Shown here: positions 15,543 to 25,600 of the stretch, piece by piece
Layout of the letters: the number at the start of each line of letters is the position of its first letter
Position numbering within the stretch: the first letter of the stretch is position 1
Assembly: GCA_016936575.1 (NCBI GenBank)
Contig: JAFGXQ010000177.1
Span: 1 to 47,182 of the forward strand
Origin: Deltaproteobacteria bacterium
GTDB taxonomy: Bacteria > Myxococcota_A > Polyangia > JAAYKL01
Reading direction: 5' to 3'
Length of the DNA: 47,182 nt
The notes under the pieces: model-generated
Database searches by the model: none
Told to the model about the DNA's origin: nothing
The model's input: only the letters and a program-made list of their open reading frames with translations
Translations under genes and position numbers: made by a program

Positions 15543-16664
15543 TCAGCGATATTTTGCAAAGAACGACGCACCGCGCGTCGAAAGAATGTCGCGAACCAGG
15601 GCGTCTTTCCGGGATGAAAACGAGTCACTGCCGCCGGTCGTTTCCGTCAGTGACAGCTGGGCGGGTGTCGATGAGAGGTTCTTTGCCAACTGGCCGAAGG
15701 GCAGGGCGGCACCATAGGCCCGCTGCATGTAAGCGAGTTGTAGGAGAACCGTTCGCAGGGCGTCGGTTTCACTGCAATTGTTCCAGTAGATGTCCGGTGG
15801 AATGCGTCTGTATAGCTTCAGTTCGTGAGCTGCCCGGTTGAATCTGCTTTCGATGCGTCGGGCGTACGCGGGGTGGGGAGCGCCCCATTTATTCGGAGGG
15901 TACACCGCGTCATAGTTTTGTGGGAGGGAGGAATCATAGTGATTGAGCACCCGTAGAAAATGGTCTTTCTGGCGTCCGGCTTTCAAGGTCATTCCGCTGA
16001 ACAGCACATAGGTCGCACCGGCGTGTTTCACCCGGGTCAGTGTGTCTGTGATAGCGTCGTCCGAATCACTCACCCCCGGAATCACGGGCATCAGAAATAC
16101 CCCCACCGGAATACCGGACGAACGGATGTCGGAAATGGCGTTCAGCCGTTCGCTCGGAAGGGAGCACCCCGGTTCGAATACCCGAGCGAGATTGTCGTCA
16201 GCCGTGGAGAAGCTGAACGAGACAATCGCGCCGCGGGCCGCATGAATTTTGCGCAGCAGGTCGAGATCGCGCAGCACCAGGGTGGATTTGGTAAGCAGAT
16301 GCACCGGCTGCTGCCATTTCAGAATCACGTTGAGACATTGCCGGGCAAGACCGAGCTCCTGTTCGACCGCCTGGTAGCTGTCGCTGACACCACCGCCCAG
16401 CATGATGTACCCCGAGTTGAGCGGGCGGCGTTTGCGGTACGGGTTCAGGGCGGCGTCGAGCAGCGCGGGGGCGTTTTGTTTGGCCGTGATGTCCGAAGCA
16501 AAGTGTTCGGGGGCGTAGTACCCTTCATAGCGACCGTCACAGTAGGCGCAGTTGTGCGTGCAGCCGCGGTAGATGTTCAGGTGCGCGCGGGAGATAAACC
16601 ACGCATCGATATGGGTTTGTTTGTTCAGCACGGATTTCGCAGTGGTGGTGGTGATGGTGGTCAT
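15543..16664 (-). CDS. Radical SAM protein, SPL/Rv2578c-like
   Basis: The protein (373 residues from the ATG at 16664; a TTG at 16712 would add 16) carries the radical SAM cluster motif CTHNCAYC near residues 35-42, binding a [4Fe-4S] cluster and S-adenosylmethionine. A SAM-binding GGG follows in YIMLGGGVSDSY, and FSFSTADD and GVFLMPVIPGVSDS match later strands of the TIM barrel. The RGCTHNCAYCDGR form is the one I know from spore photoproduct lyase-like/Rv2578c proteins of unknown substrate. The spacing CX3CX2C is canonical, so the enzyme is likely active. It lies 71 bases downstream of the HDOD gene on the same strand; no substrate gene is obvious nearby. Confidence 0.85.
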   Translation of the reverse strand: MTTITTTTAKSVLNKQTHIDAWFISRAHLNIYRGCTHNCAYCDGRYEGYYAPEHFASDITAKQNAPALLDAALNPYRKRRPLNSGYIMLGGGVSDSYQAVEQELGLARQCLNVILKWQQPVHLLTKSTLVLRDLDLLRKIHAARGAIVSFSFSTADDNLARVFEPGCSLPSERLNAISDIRSSGIPVGVFLMPVIPGVSDSDDAITDTLTRVKHAGATYVLFSGMTLKAGRQKDHFLRVLNHYDSSLPQNYDAVYPPNKWGAPHPAYARRIESRFNRAAHELKLYRRIPPDIYWNNCSETDALRTVLLQLAYMQRAYGAALPFGQLAKNLSSTPAQLSLTETTGGSDSFSSRKDALVRDILSTRGASFFAKYR

Positions 16665-16735
16665 GGGTTGGTGGTACTCGAAATATCGGTCGGGTGAAAG
16701 CGCTTTTCGCAAGCGTTTCGGACACGAGGCGGGGG

Positions 16736-17695
16736 TCAGTACATCGGCTGCGCGCCGGCTGACGAGAGCCGCTCGTTGCGTGGGGAAAAGGTGATGAGTG
16801 CGTCGTTTCGAACGCGATACAAATCACCCCAACTGTTCAACAGCTGCGACGCCGAGATTTGGAGCAATCGCGCTTCGTCGGTTTTTTCGAGCATGACCGC
16901 ATCTCTTTCATAGTCTTCGTTGGCAGCGAGCAAGATATAGTCTATCTGGTCGGCAAGGCGAAGGGCAGCTACGTGTTTGGAAAGCTTTTCGTGTGCCAGG
17001 GCCCGCTTCGGCTGGTGATGCCAGGCGATGGCGCGGGAGATGATCGCGCCGAAGTTCCAGGTGGCCGCAATGTGCCCCGCCAACACCGCGTGGTCGTACC
17101 CCAATCGTTTCTGTTCGTAAATATGGGTCAGGTCCGGGGTCAAGGTGGACGGCGAGCCGGCGTGATAGTCCATTTCGTTTGAATCGAGCAGCATCAGTTT
17201 TCCAATATCGTGAAGCAATCCCGCCAGAAACAAACCTTCCAATTTGCCTCTCACATATTCCCTGGCCAGAAAATGCGACAAGCCCGCCACCGCGGCGCAA
17301 TGGTCGCGAATCTGCATGCCCAGGCCGTCTACATCATTGAACATTTCCATGGTGGCCACCGCGCACACAATTTCTTTCACATGCTGCGCTCCGATGCGCA
17401 TGAATGCCTGATTCATCTCGGTGACCGGGTGGTTGGAGACAAAGAACGCCGAGTTGGCCATGCGCAGCACACTGGAGGCCAGTGACGGGTCTTCTTCAAT
17501 CGCTTCCACCACTTCTCCCACGCGAAACTGATCGTTGGCGAAAATCGACAGAATGGTCTGAGCCACTGCCGGGAAGGTCTTGAGTCCCTGGGCCTGGGTG
17601 AGTCGGGCAGCGAATGACGCGGCGGCCGTCTGATTGGCCGCGGCCGCGGATTCCGGTTCAAACCATAATTCTTCAATAATTGTTGCCGGCTGCAT
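16736..17695 (-). CDS. HDOD-domain signalling protein
   Basis: The ATG at 17695 follows GGAAGGA and gives 319 residues; a TTG two codons upstream is an alternative. Residues of about 30-230 form an HDOD domain: LKTFPAVAQTIL at the entry, EDPSLASSVLRMANSAFF, IGAQHVKEIV and GLLHDIGKLMLL, then AWHHQP. HDOD proteins are related to HD phosphohydrolases but usually lack the full metal site; here an HD pair is present in LLHDIGK. They act in two-component and cyclic-di-GMP signalling and in motility control. The C-terminal 80 residues are helical and unassigned. No partner kinase lies adjacent, so its input is unknown. Confidence 0.85.
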   Translation of the reverse strand: MQPATIIEELWFEPESAAAANQTAAASFAARLTQAQGLKTFPAVAQTILSIFANDQFRVGEVVEAIEEDPSLASSVLRMANSAFFVSNHPVTEMNQAFMRIGAQHVKEIVCAVATMEMFNDVDGLGMQIRDHCAAVAGLSHFLAREYVRGKLEGLFLAGLLHDIGKLMLLDSNEMDYHAGSPSTLTPDLTHIYEQKRLGYDHAVLAGHIAATWNFGAIISRAIAWHHQPKRALAHEKLSKHVAALRLADQIDYILLAANEDYERDAVMLEKTDEARLLQISASQLLNSWGDLYRVRNDALITFSPRNERLSSAGAQPMY

Positions 17696-17853
17696 GAACA
17701 AGTCCTTCCCGCGTGGTGCACACCTTCAATCTATACATCGACCGTCGGCCCACGAAATTAAGAGATGGCACCGTTCAATTCGAGGTGGTTGGGGGGGACA
17801 TGCATCAGATGAAGCAAACGCGTCGGCTTTGCGGCAGCAGTATTCGATTGGTA

Positions 17854-18846
17854 TCAGTTGTTGTCCATCGAACCTATGAGTTTCGGAAACAGCCGCACGA
17901 TGCCCTTTGACAACGGAAAGTGATTCAACTCGTTGCGAAGCAATTGGGCGACAATGTGTGCTTGCTCTAAATCTTTTTTTGCCTTTATCGGCTTGGTTCG
18001 TTCCACTGTGCTCATATAATGCTTGTGAATCGCAAACGCTCTGGGGTCGACGGTATTCAGACGCACCGGGTGACCTTGCCGGTCAAAAACCACCTCGCTG
18101 ATACTTGGAGCCGACACCAGCCATTTCAGTGAACCGATTCCTTGCGGCTTCAGGTCGTCGGCATCCAGGGACCCGAAGAAGGCGTTCGGCTCCCGGATGT
18201 CAGCACTTTCCTGGGTGATCAAATCTACGCGATAACCATGATTGTTCGCTGCGGAAAAATCATAGGGGGAGGGGGTGACGCGACGAAAACTGCTGTCTGC
18301 TTCTTTTATGATGGAAAGCAGTGTTCTTGTTTTGAGCGATGAGACAATTTTCAGTCGTTGCCTGCTGTCCATTAGCAAATCCAAATCATCTGTGGCGAGA
18401 AACTCCGGAAGAAACAGCACTCCGCTGAGACTTTCATACGCATACAGTGCGTTCGTTCCCACCACTTTGATTGGTGTTCCCTGTTTTTCAAAAGACCGAA
18501 TCACTTTTGCGGCAACACTTGGAAATCGATTCAATCGATTCAACCGAATATAGCCGGCATGAATTTTCAATTGCTGCGTCAATTGGGCCTTACGGTCCTT
18601 GTGCGCCTTACGCGAGGCATCATATTTTGTTTTAATGCCTTCGGTTGTTGGACTGCGTTTGCCCAGAGATTTTGTGCGTCCACCGGAATATCCCCGGTAC
18701 AGGTATTCTGTGTTGTTAATTCGCTTCCAATGCATGGTGCCCAGAAAGGAAGTATCCAGTGCATGCACCTGTTCCATTACCTCAAATATCTGAACGGCGT
18801 TGGTAAAGACTTTTTGCTGTTCAGAACTCATTGAAACATAATGCAT
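17854..18846 (-). CDS. GSU2403-family nucleotidyltransferase-fold protein
   Basis: The 330-residue protein contains a nucleotidyltransferase-like core: VVGTNALYAYE, then LATDDLDLLMDSR, which holds the DxD-like acidic pair of this superfamily, and a later GYRVDLITQE that could supply the third acid. This matches the group I know as GSU2403/NTP_transf_8, whose substrate is undescribed; some members sit in accessory or defence regions. An N-terminal region of about 100 residues is helical and basic. The gene has AT-rich upstream DNA (18847-19020) unlike the rest of the window, a hint of transfer. Catalysis cannot be confirmed from motifs alone. Confidence 0.75.
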   Translation of the reverse strand: MHYVSMSSEQQKVFTNAVQIFEVMEQVHALDTSFLGTMHWKRINNTEYLYRGYSGGRTKSLGKRSPTTEGIKTKYDASRKAHKDRKAQLTQQLKIHAGYIRLNRLNRFPSVAAKVIRSFEKQGTPIKVVGTNALYAYESLSGVLFLPEFLATDDLDLLMDSRQRLKIVSSLKTRTLLSIIKEADSSFRRVTPSPYDFSAANNHGYRVDLITQESADIREPNAFFGSLDADDLKPQGIGSLKWLVSAPSISEVVFDRQGHPVRLNTVDPRAFAIHKHYMSTVERTKPIKAKKDLEQAHIVAQLLRNELNHFPLSKGIVRLFPKLIGSMDNN

Positions 18847-19025
18847 ATAACAAGTATTAACTAAAAATAAATAAATGTAAATGTAGTTTAGTTAATTATT
18901 TTTAAATTTTTGAAATTATACGTTTTACCTAAAACAAATAAAAATTATTAAAAAAATAGTTAAAACAATGAATAGACCGTATGGCCTATATCTGATGAGG
19001 TGGGTGCGAGGGGTTGCACGAATGA
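18847..19025. other. AT-rich gap
   Basis: About 120 of these bases are almost purely A/T, in clear contrast to the GC-rich neighbours. It contains the promoter region of the nucleotidyltransferase-fold gene reading leftward and the 3' side of lpxK. No gene or clean hairpin is visible. Confidence 0.6.
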
Positions 19026-20057
19026 TCAGCGAGAGAGGTCTGACGGGACACGTTGCAGTGCAGCGCGTAAAATGTGGTGCAGCTGCGATTCACCGCGGGT
19101 GATGCGGAGTTGAACGTGGAGGCCGAAGATGGGCAGTGCCATGGCCGCCTCTTTGAGTCGGGGGAGATCTTTGGTGGTGGTGAGAATGGCGGTCGCGCCG
19201 TTGGCTGATGCGGTGCGTTCGGTGGTACGGAGGTCGTGTCCGGAAAACCGATGATGGTCGGGAAAAAACGATGTCGAAACCACTTGAGTATTCAGTTGAG
19301 ATGCGGTCTGTTCGAAGCGGTCGGGGTGTGCCACGCCCGCCAAAAGGTGAATTTTTTGAGGCAGTGCGGTGAGCGGAACCGCCTGAAACGACGGGGTCAT
19401 CAGAATACTCGGTTGAAGCTCGAACAACACCTTCGGCCCATTGCGTTGCCCCTGCCAATCGCCGCGGTATCCGGCCAGCAGCGAGGCGCGTTTCAGGGAT
19501 TGAGCGTTTTCACGCAAGTGGCCATTGGGGACGAAGGCGGCGTGCGGGTCGATGTCTTCGGGAGAAATGAGTACAATATCGGCATGGCGAGCGAGTTTTC
19601 GATGCTGAAAACCGTCGTCCAGCACAATTACGTTGACCCCTTTGTTTGCGGCGGCGGACACTTGGGTAACGCGGTTTTTTCCGACGTGCACGAGCAGCCC
19701 CGGGTTACATGAAGCAGCGGCAAACGCCTCATCGCCCGCTGCCCGGGGAGAGACAACGGGGCCGTTTCCCTCTGATACGAGTCCCCCCGAATATTCCATG
19801 GCGCCTTTGTACCCGCGCAGCAGCAATGCAACGGAATACCCCCAGCTCAGGTATTGTCGGGCCACGTATTGGGCAAACGGCGATTTTCCGCGTCCCCCCA
19901 CAGCGATATTTCCTATGCTGATCACCGCACAGTTATCAACCTGCTGAATGGGGAGCGCACCTCGATCGTACAGATCGGTTCGGGTTCGGGAGGCGATTTC
20001 AAAAAGATGCGCTGCGTGACGGCGAACCAACTGTTGAATGCGTGCCGGGGAGGCCAT
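19026..20057 (-). CDS. lpxK: Tetraacyldisaccharide 4'-kinase
   Basis: LpxK phosphorylates the 4' position of the lipid A precursor tetraacyldisaccharide 1-phosphate at the inner membrane, the sixth step of lipid A synthesis. The 343 residues fit the family size. The P-loop reads SIGNIAVGGRGKSP (about 48-60; the common form is VGG-GKTP), and the signature VIVLDDGFQHRKLARHADIV follows near 144. A C-terminal region with LLAGVAHPDRFE and LTTTKDLPRLKE also matches LpxK. It is the last gene of a minus-strand run, 14 bases after the PilZ gene. It is the only lipid A gene in the window and indicates a lipopolysaccharide-bearing outer membrane. Confidence 0.95.
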   Translation of the reverse strand: MASPARIQQLVRRHAAHLFEIASRTRTDLYDRGALPIQQVDNCAVISIGNIAVGGRGKSPFAQYVARQYLSWGYSVALLLRGYKGAMEYSGGLVSEGNGPVVSPRAAGDEAFAAASCNPGLLVHVGKNRVTQVSAAANKGVNVIVLDDGFQHRKLARHADIVLISPEDIDPHAAFVPNGHLRENAQSLKRASLLAGYRGDWQGQRNGPKVLFELQPSILMTPSFQAVPLTALPQKIHLLAGVAHPDRFEQTASQLNTQVVSTSFFPDHHRFSGHDLRTTERTASANGATAILTTTKDLPRLKEAAMALPIFGLHVQLRITRGESQLHHILRAALQRVPSDLSR

Positions 20058-20071
20058 GGGTGGTTGTCGGT

Positions 20072-20413
20072 TCAGGAAAGCTGGGCCAGAAAATCGGCAA
20101 TGGCTTTCACTGCGGCTTCATTGGAACTGTCAAAACGCATTCCCGAAGAGAAACCGCCCGCATCTCTGGGCGACGACCATATAATATCGGCTTTAATGTT
20201 CAACGGTTTCGCATCGGGGTCTTCGATGCCGTCGGTGACCAGAAACAGCGATACGCCCACGGCGGTGCGTTCCGGCAGTTCCACCTCCACGTCGAGGCAG
20301 ACACCGGTGTTGCTCAGGTTGCGCGTCTGTGCGGGAAGCACCGCGGACTTGGTGTACACTTCGGCAGCCACTTCTACGTCATATCGAACAGCTTGTCTGA
20401 GATCTTTGGTCAT
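20072..20413 (-). CDS. PilZ-domain protein
   Basis: The 113-residue protein is a single PilZ domain, the cyclic-di-GMP receptor fold. The two binding motifs are present: RQAVR (RxxxR, residues 6-10) and NLSNTG (D/N-x-S-x-x-G, residues 32-37). An AGAGGA site precedes the ATG. It sits 48 bases after the exported protein gene and 14 before lpxK, so it is likely to be part of one transcript; why a c-di-GMP sensor is with lpxK is unclear. With both motifs intact, ligand binding is plausible but the output partner is unknown. Confidence 0.9.
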   Translation of the reverse strand: MTKDLRQAVRYDVEVAAEVYTKSAVLPAQTRNLSNTGVCLDVEVELPERTAVGVSLFLVTDGIEDPDAKPLNIKADIIWSSPRDAGGFSSGMRFDSSNEAAVKAIADFLAQLS

Positions 20414-20461
20414 GGTTCCTCTTTACCCAAGTGCAAGGGTGCGAAATGCACGAGTCATATA

Positions 20462-21118
20462 CTATAGATTGCGAGACAGAGTGCCGCCTGTCAAGGCATC
20501 AATGAGTGCGGTAAGCTCTTTTAGTCGAAAGGTTTGTTCCACGGTTTCTTCGATAGTGGCGGGGGGCCGAAGGGTCAGGGTCAGCTGCAGACGCTGGCGT
20601 TCAAAGTAGTACCCGATAATCAGGGCGATTATCTCTTCTCGCCGTTCCGCGCGATGGGAGAGGGTTTGGTACACTTTCAGTTCATCGGGATGATAAATCA
20701 GGTCGGCCAGTTCCCACTGGGCGGTGGCCTGAATTCCGAAATCATTGTCGGCATCGGCCCCCCATCGATCCGGGTCGTCCTGAGTGCGATCAAGGGATTC
20801 ATCGCGCTCCAAATCGTAGCCGACTGAAATTTTCAGGGTGGGAAGGACCGGAGACCTGCGGACCGCGACCGCCCACCGGTCGCTGCGACCGCCTCCGGCT
20901 TCCGCGTATCGAAGCGCGGAGGCAATCAACATATTGAGCGATGGTTCGTTGTTCCATTTTTGCTGCAGTGTATGAAGGAGGGTTTCGTCCGGCGGTTTGG
21001 GAGACGTGGGATATGTATATTTCGGGGCGGCCGATTGCTGACAGTGCAGGGGTGGTGCGATGAGCAGGCAGAACAACGCCGGCATCAAGTAAAAGATTTG
21101 GAAATGTGAATGGGTCAT
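20462..21118 (-). CDS. Exported protein of unknown function
   Basis: The 218-residue protein has an N-terminal signal (FYLMPALFCLLIAPPLHC) and an AAGGA site before its ATG. The mature part holds a beta-like section (LKISVGYDLERDES, then FGIQATAQWELADLIYHPDEL) followed by helices (RREEIIALIIGYYFERQRLQ). The mix of strands and long helices recalls outer-membrane efflux-type proteins but is too short for TolC. The same W-x-strand then helix pattern closes the neighbouring 441-residue protein, so the two may be related modules. I do not recognise the family. It is the second gene of the run ending in lpxK. Confidence 0.7.
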   Translation of the reverse strand: MTHSHFQIFYLMPALFCLLIAPPLHCQQSAAPKYTYPTSPKPPDETLLHTLQQKWNNEPSLNMLIASALRYAEAGGGRSDRWAVAVRRSPVLPTLKISVGYDLERDESLDRTQDDPDRWGADADNDFGIQATAQWELADLIYHPDELKVYQTLSHRAERREEIIALIIGYYFERQRLQLTLTLRPPATIEETVEQTFRLKELTALIDALTGGTLSRNL

Positions 21119-21132
21119 GATGGTTCCTTTGG

Positions 21133-22458
21133 TTAGTGTCCCAGGTGGGACAGTTGGGAGGTGATTTGTTCAATATTCAACCGGTGACGGGTGCGCTCAA
21201 ACAGCGAATCGGTTTGTTGCATTCGGGCACATTCCATCTGAACGGCCCGACGCAGTGAAATCTTTTTCTGTCTGACAGCGTCCTGTATAACCGATTGTTG
21301 TTCCTGCAGCGTAAACCAGTTGCTGTTTTTTTCTGGAGAGAAGCGCCATTGCAATACAATCGATGCGAATAGGTTCGCGCGGGTTTCGAAGACGGGGTCT
21401 GCATCGGAGCCGAATGCAACGGATTGGCCGCGGGTGTATCGTATACGTACCTGAATAGAGGGAAGCAACAATCGTAAGAGCGGACGTGGGGTGGGTAGTT
21501 TCGTGGTTTGGGTCAACGGGGACGGTATCGGAAGCGGGGGCAGGTGACAGGCGGCGGTTCCCACTGTGAGAGAAACTCGGGTGAACGGTTTAAAGTACCA
21601 CCGGTCGCTTGAACGATACCAGATACCATATTCAGAGAGTATAAATACGGCTGCCCTGTCGGGAGTTCGTGCGAACAGCGTAAATGAGCCGTCATTCCCC
21701 CGTTCGAGAATGTCTCGATGGTTCAGAATGAACACTCGATGCTGATACACTGAGGCATGGGTGGTGCCGGTGGGCAACGGTTCGATAAATTGCACCCGGC
21801 CGTTGTCCTGGTCGATAAATCGGAGCGTGTCACGGGTGCGGGCTACCATTTGTTTCGCGTGGGGCAGGTAAAGCAGTTGTCGAATGTCGGTCACACCGAT
21901 TGAGCGGGCGGGCCCTTCGAGAGGTAGACGAATGAGTCTGCGAAGGGTGGAAATCCAGAGCACGCGTTGTCCATCCAACTGTATTGCGGTGGCACCGACG
22001 GTGGTTTTGAGATATCGGCAGGTACCGGTCGGCGTGCAGAGGTACAGTCTGCTGTTATCGCTGTGCCAGAACGCGATGTTCCCTTCGTCGTCAACCGTGA
22101 AAAGAAAAGGCGTGCTGGAAGATTCAATCTCGTCCGTTGGGACGATGGCCACGGTGTTTGAACCCTCAAAACCGTCATGCGCCATTTCGGGGTCGTCGCT
22201 GAACAACGGGTCATGCTGGATATCGGCGGCGGCATCGGTTGCTTCGTCGACGGCGGAAAAAATCGATGCGACAAGGGTCCAGTGTTGCCCGCCGTTTCGG
22301 GACAGGTACAATCGTTTGTTTACCCGCGCCGCGATGATTTGCGAGTTGGTGGGCGCAACCGCGATATGTGTGGCGGAACCATCGGGCAAGCGGAACTCCG
22401 ATGCCCGGGTCAACCCGGGAAAAAGCAACAGCAGTGATAGGCATGCGGCAAATTTCAT
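21133..22458 (-). CDS. Exported propeller-like protein with helical tail
   Basis: The 441-residue protein has a signal peptide (cleavage near TRAS-E) and then repeats of the sort IAVAPTNSQIIAARVNKRLYLSRNGGQ-W, which resemble sortilin/BNR-type beta-propeller blades seen in secreted proteins. After about residue 330 comes a different part with IQVRIRYTRG, FASIVLQWRF and helices ending QITSQLSHLGH, matching the plan of the next gene's protein. No catalytic motif is visible. It leads the four-gene minus run and its stop is 14 bases from the next ATG. A cell-surface or periplasmic role is inferred from the signal only. Confidence 0.7.
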   Translation of the reverse strand: MKFAACLSLLLLFPGLTRASEFRLPDGSATHIAVAPTNSQIIAARVNKRLYLSRNGGQHWTLVASIFSAVDEATDAAADIQHDPLFSDDPEMAHDGFEGSNTVAIVPTDEIESSSTPFLFTVDDEGNIAFWHSDNSRLYLCTPTGTCRYLKTTVGATAIQLDGQRVLWISTLRRLIRLPLEGPARSIGVTDIRQLLYLPHAKQMVARTRDTLRFIDQDNGRVQFIEPLPTGTTHASVYQHRVFILNHRDILERGNDGSFTLFARTPDRAAVFILSEYGIWYRSSDRWYFKPFTRVSLTVGTAACHLPPLPIPSPLTQTTKLPTPRPLLRLLLPSIQVRIRYTRGQSVAFGSDADPVFETRANLFASIVLQWRFSPEKNSNWFTLQEQQSVIQDAVRQKKISLRRAVQMECARMQQTDSLFERTRHRLNIEQITSQLSHLGH

Positions 22459-22517
22459 AGCCGGTGGTCGGCCGATGAAAGCGTCGGTTGCAAAAAAAAT
22501 AAAAAAAAAGAGAAGAT

Positions 22518-22529
22518 ATATCCGGATAT
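22518..22529. promoter_or_regulatory. Palindrome ATATCCGGATAT in a divergent promoter region
   Basis: A perfect 12-base palindrome in the 200-base gap between the lpxK run and the activase gene. It follows a long A-rich stretch. It could be an operator shared by the two divergent units, but short palindromes also arise by chance. Confidence 0.3.
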
Positions 22530-22658
22530 GAGAGAAATGTCCGTGCTATTGCTGGGTGAAATTGATCTATACAATTGTGTATTTCGTTAGTATATAGGTC
22601 AAAAGTTCAATTCGAAATTCCGGAAATCCGGGTTGTAGTTTGTATAGTAGGAATGCAT

Positions 22659-25600
22659 ATGGAACGTGACTTGATTGGTATTGACATCGGCTCTACCAGC
22701 GTAAAAATCGTACGAATCGCAACAGATAATTCCGTTGACGCACAGGTGATGGCGCATGACGGGAATGTGCCCCACACCGTTCGGCAGCTACTTGAACGGA
22801 TTTCGTTTTCTTCAAAGATCGCGCCGCTGGCGCTGGCGACCGGAACCGAAGGTCGGTTTCGATTAAAGCTGCCCAATATTATCGCACCGATGGCTATTGA
22901 AAACGCGCTGTCGCATCTGTCGCTTGATGCCAAGGCGCTGGTGTGCATGGGCGGAGAAGACCTGGTGGTGTACACCCTCGATGCAGCGTGCCGGATTACC
23001 GCGACTTATTCGGGAAACAAGTGCGCCAGCGGCACCGGCGAGTTTTTCAGACAGCAGCTCGGTCGCATGAATATGAATCTCGAAGACATCGAATCGGCGG
23101 CGACCGGCGCCACCCTGCAGAAACTGTCTTCGCGCTGCTCGGTGTTCATGAAGTCGGACTGCACCCACAAGTTGAATAAGGGGGAAGCCACACCGGGCGA
23201 CATCGCGCTGTCCCTTAGCAAAATCATGGCCGACAAAGTGAGCGACTTTTTAACCAAGACGCGAATCCAGAGCGGCAAGGTGGTGCTCACGGGAGGCGTG
23301 ACGCAGAACCCGTTTGTTGCCAAATACGTTTCCGAGGCGTGGCCGACTCTCGATATTGTGGTACCGACCGAGAGCCCCTATTTCGAAGCGTTCGGGACGG
23401 CCTTTTTAGCGGCGGAATTCGGGGCTGAGCTGCCGTCACCGGAGGAGTTGTTCAACAGCGGTGATGCCCTGTCGTACGATACCTATCCCTCGATTACGGC
23501 GTTTGCCGACAAAGTGAAATACATGCCCTCCATGCGCGGCAAGTATGACCCCGACGCCGAATACATTCTCGGTGTGGACGGCGGTTCCACAACCACGAAA
23601 GTGGCCCTGGTAAATGCAAAGACGTACGAAATCGTCGCGGCCCATTACGGCAGAACCCACGGCAACCCGGTGAAGACCACCAAAGAGTGCATCGAAGAAG
23701 TGAAAAAACAGATCGGCCCGAATGAAGATCCGAACATTTCACTGGTTTCCACCACGGGTTCCTCACGGGAGCTGCTGGGTGTTTTTCTGGGCACCAGCGC
23801 GGTGTACAACGAGATTATCGCCCATACCACAGGAACGACGTTTTTTGAAAAAGCGGTAGATACCATTTTTGAAATCGGTGGTCAGGACGCCAAGTATGTG
23901 TCTATCAACAACAAGGTGCCCATCGACTACGCTATGAACGAAGCCTGCTCCGCGGGAACCGGTTCTTTTCTGGAGGAATCCTGCAAAGGCGATTTGAGCA
24001 TTGACCGCCCCGAGGAAATCGGCCCCATCGCCATGAATGCAGAGGCGCCGCTCAAGTTCGGTGAACACTGTTCCGCGTTTATCAACTCTGATATTCGCAA
24101 GGCCATTCAGCAGGGGGCGGCCCGCGAAAATATCGTGGCGGGCCTTATTTTTTCGATTGTTTCCAATTATCTCAATCGCGTGTCCGGCAACCGGCGCGTG
24201 GGCAATCATGTGATGCTGCAGGGGGGAGTGGCGAAAAATCCGGCGGTGCCGCTGGCCTTTGCACAACTGACCGGTCAGGAAATCATTGTTCCCCCGGACC
24301 CCGAGTTGATGGGGTGTTTCGGCGTGGCGCTCCTGGCGCACCAGAAAGCGAACGAGGGGTTTCTCGAAAAAGCGGCGTTCTCTTTGAATGCGCTGCTGCA
24401 AAATGAAATTGTGCAGAAAGGGACCTTTGTTTGCAAGAGCTGTGACAACTACTGCACCATTCGCCGACTTGAGGTGAACGGCACCAAGTATCCGTTCGGC
24501 GGCAGGTGTTCGAAATTCACCAATCTGCGGAAAAAGAAACCGGATAACGACGACTCGGTGAATTATGTTGAAGTGCGTACCCGGATGTTGTTCGAGGAGT
24601 TTGCACCGGCGCCGAACGCGCATCCCGATGCACCCATTACCGTGGGGGTGCCCATGGCGTTTTCGGTGCATTCCCTGTGGCCCCTGTATTCGTGGTTTTT
24701 CCACGAACTCGGTGTGAAGCTGGTGATTTCAGAGCAGATTCTGTCTGAGGGCATCGCCAAAATCGAGAGCAATTACTGCTTCCCGTCGGAAATCGCACAC
24801 GGGGCTCTTGAAGACGTGCTGCGCAAGAACCCGGATTTCGTGTTCATGCCGTTTTTTAAAAAGATGCCCACGCTGGAGGCCGGCAAGGTGCACGCCACTG
24901 TGTGTCCGCTTACTCAGGGAATGCCGTTTTTCCTGAAACAGGCGTTTGGACTGTCGGAAGACGTGATATTGCGTCCGGTGGTGAATCTGAAAGCGGACCT
25001 GCGGGGGTCGAGCGACGAGTTCGAGCAGATTGCCGTGAAGATGGGGTTCACCGCTGAACGGGGCGCCGCCGCCTATAAAAAAGGCGTCGAGATGTACGAT
25101 CAGTTCCTTCGCGCCTATCGGGCACTGGGGGATGAAGTGCTCGAACAGGTGGCCCGGCACCCCGAGAAAAAATATATCTGTCTGCTGGGCCGTCCGTACA
25201 ACGCGTTTACCCGGGACGCCAATATGGGTATTCCGCGCAAGTTGTTGTCGAACGGTGTCAGCGTGATTCCGTTTGACATGATTTACGATGTGGATGCCGA
25301 GATTTTTCCGAACATGTACTGGTACTACGGTCAGCAGGACATGAAAGCCGTACGGGTGGCGAGCCGGGTGCCCAATCTGTATCCGGTGTGGATATCGAAT
25401 TTCTCTTGCGCCCCCGATTCCTTCATGCTGCATTATCTGCGGTGGATGATGGGTCAGAAGCCCTACCTGGTACTCGAAATCGATTCCCATTCCGCGGATG
25501 CGGGCATCGATACCCGTATTGAAGCGTTCCTCGATATTATCGACAGTTTCCGTCGGGGCGGGTTTGACGCCAATGTAAAACCGTATCGTCGCCGGTTCGT

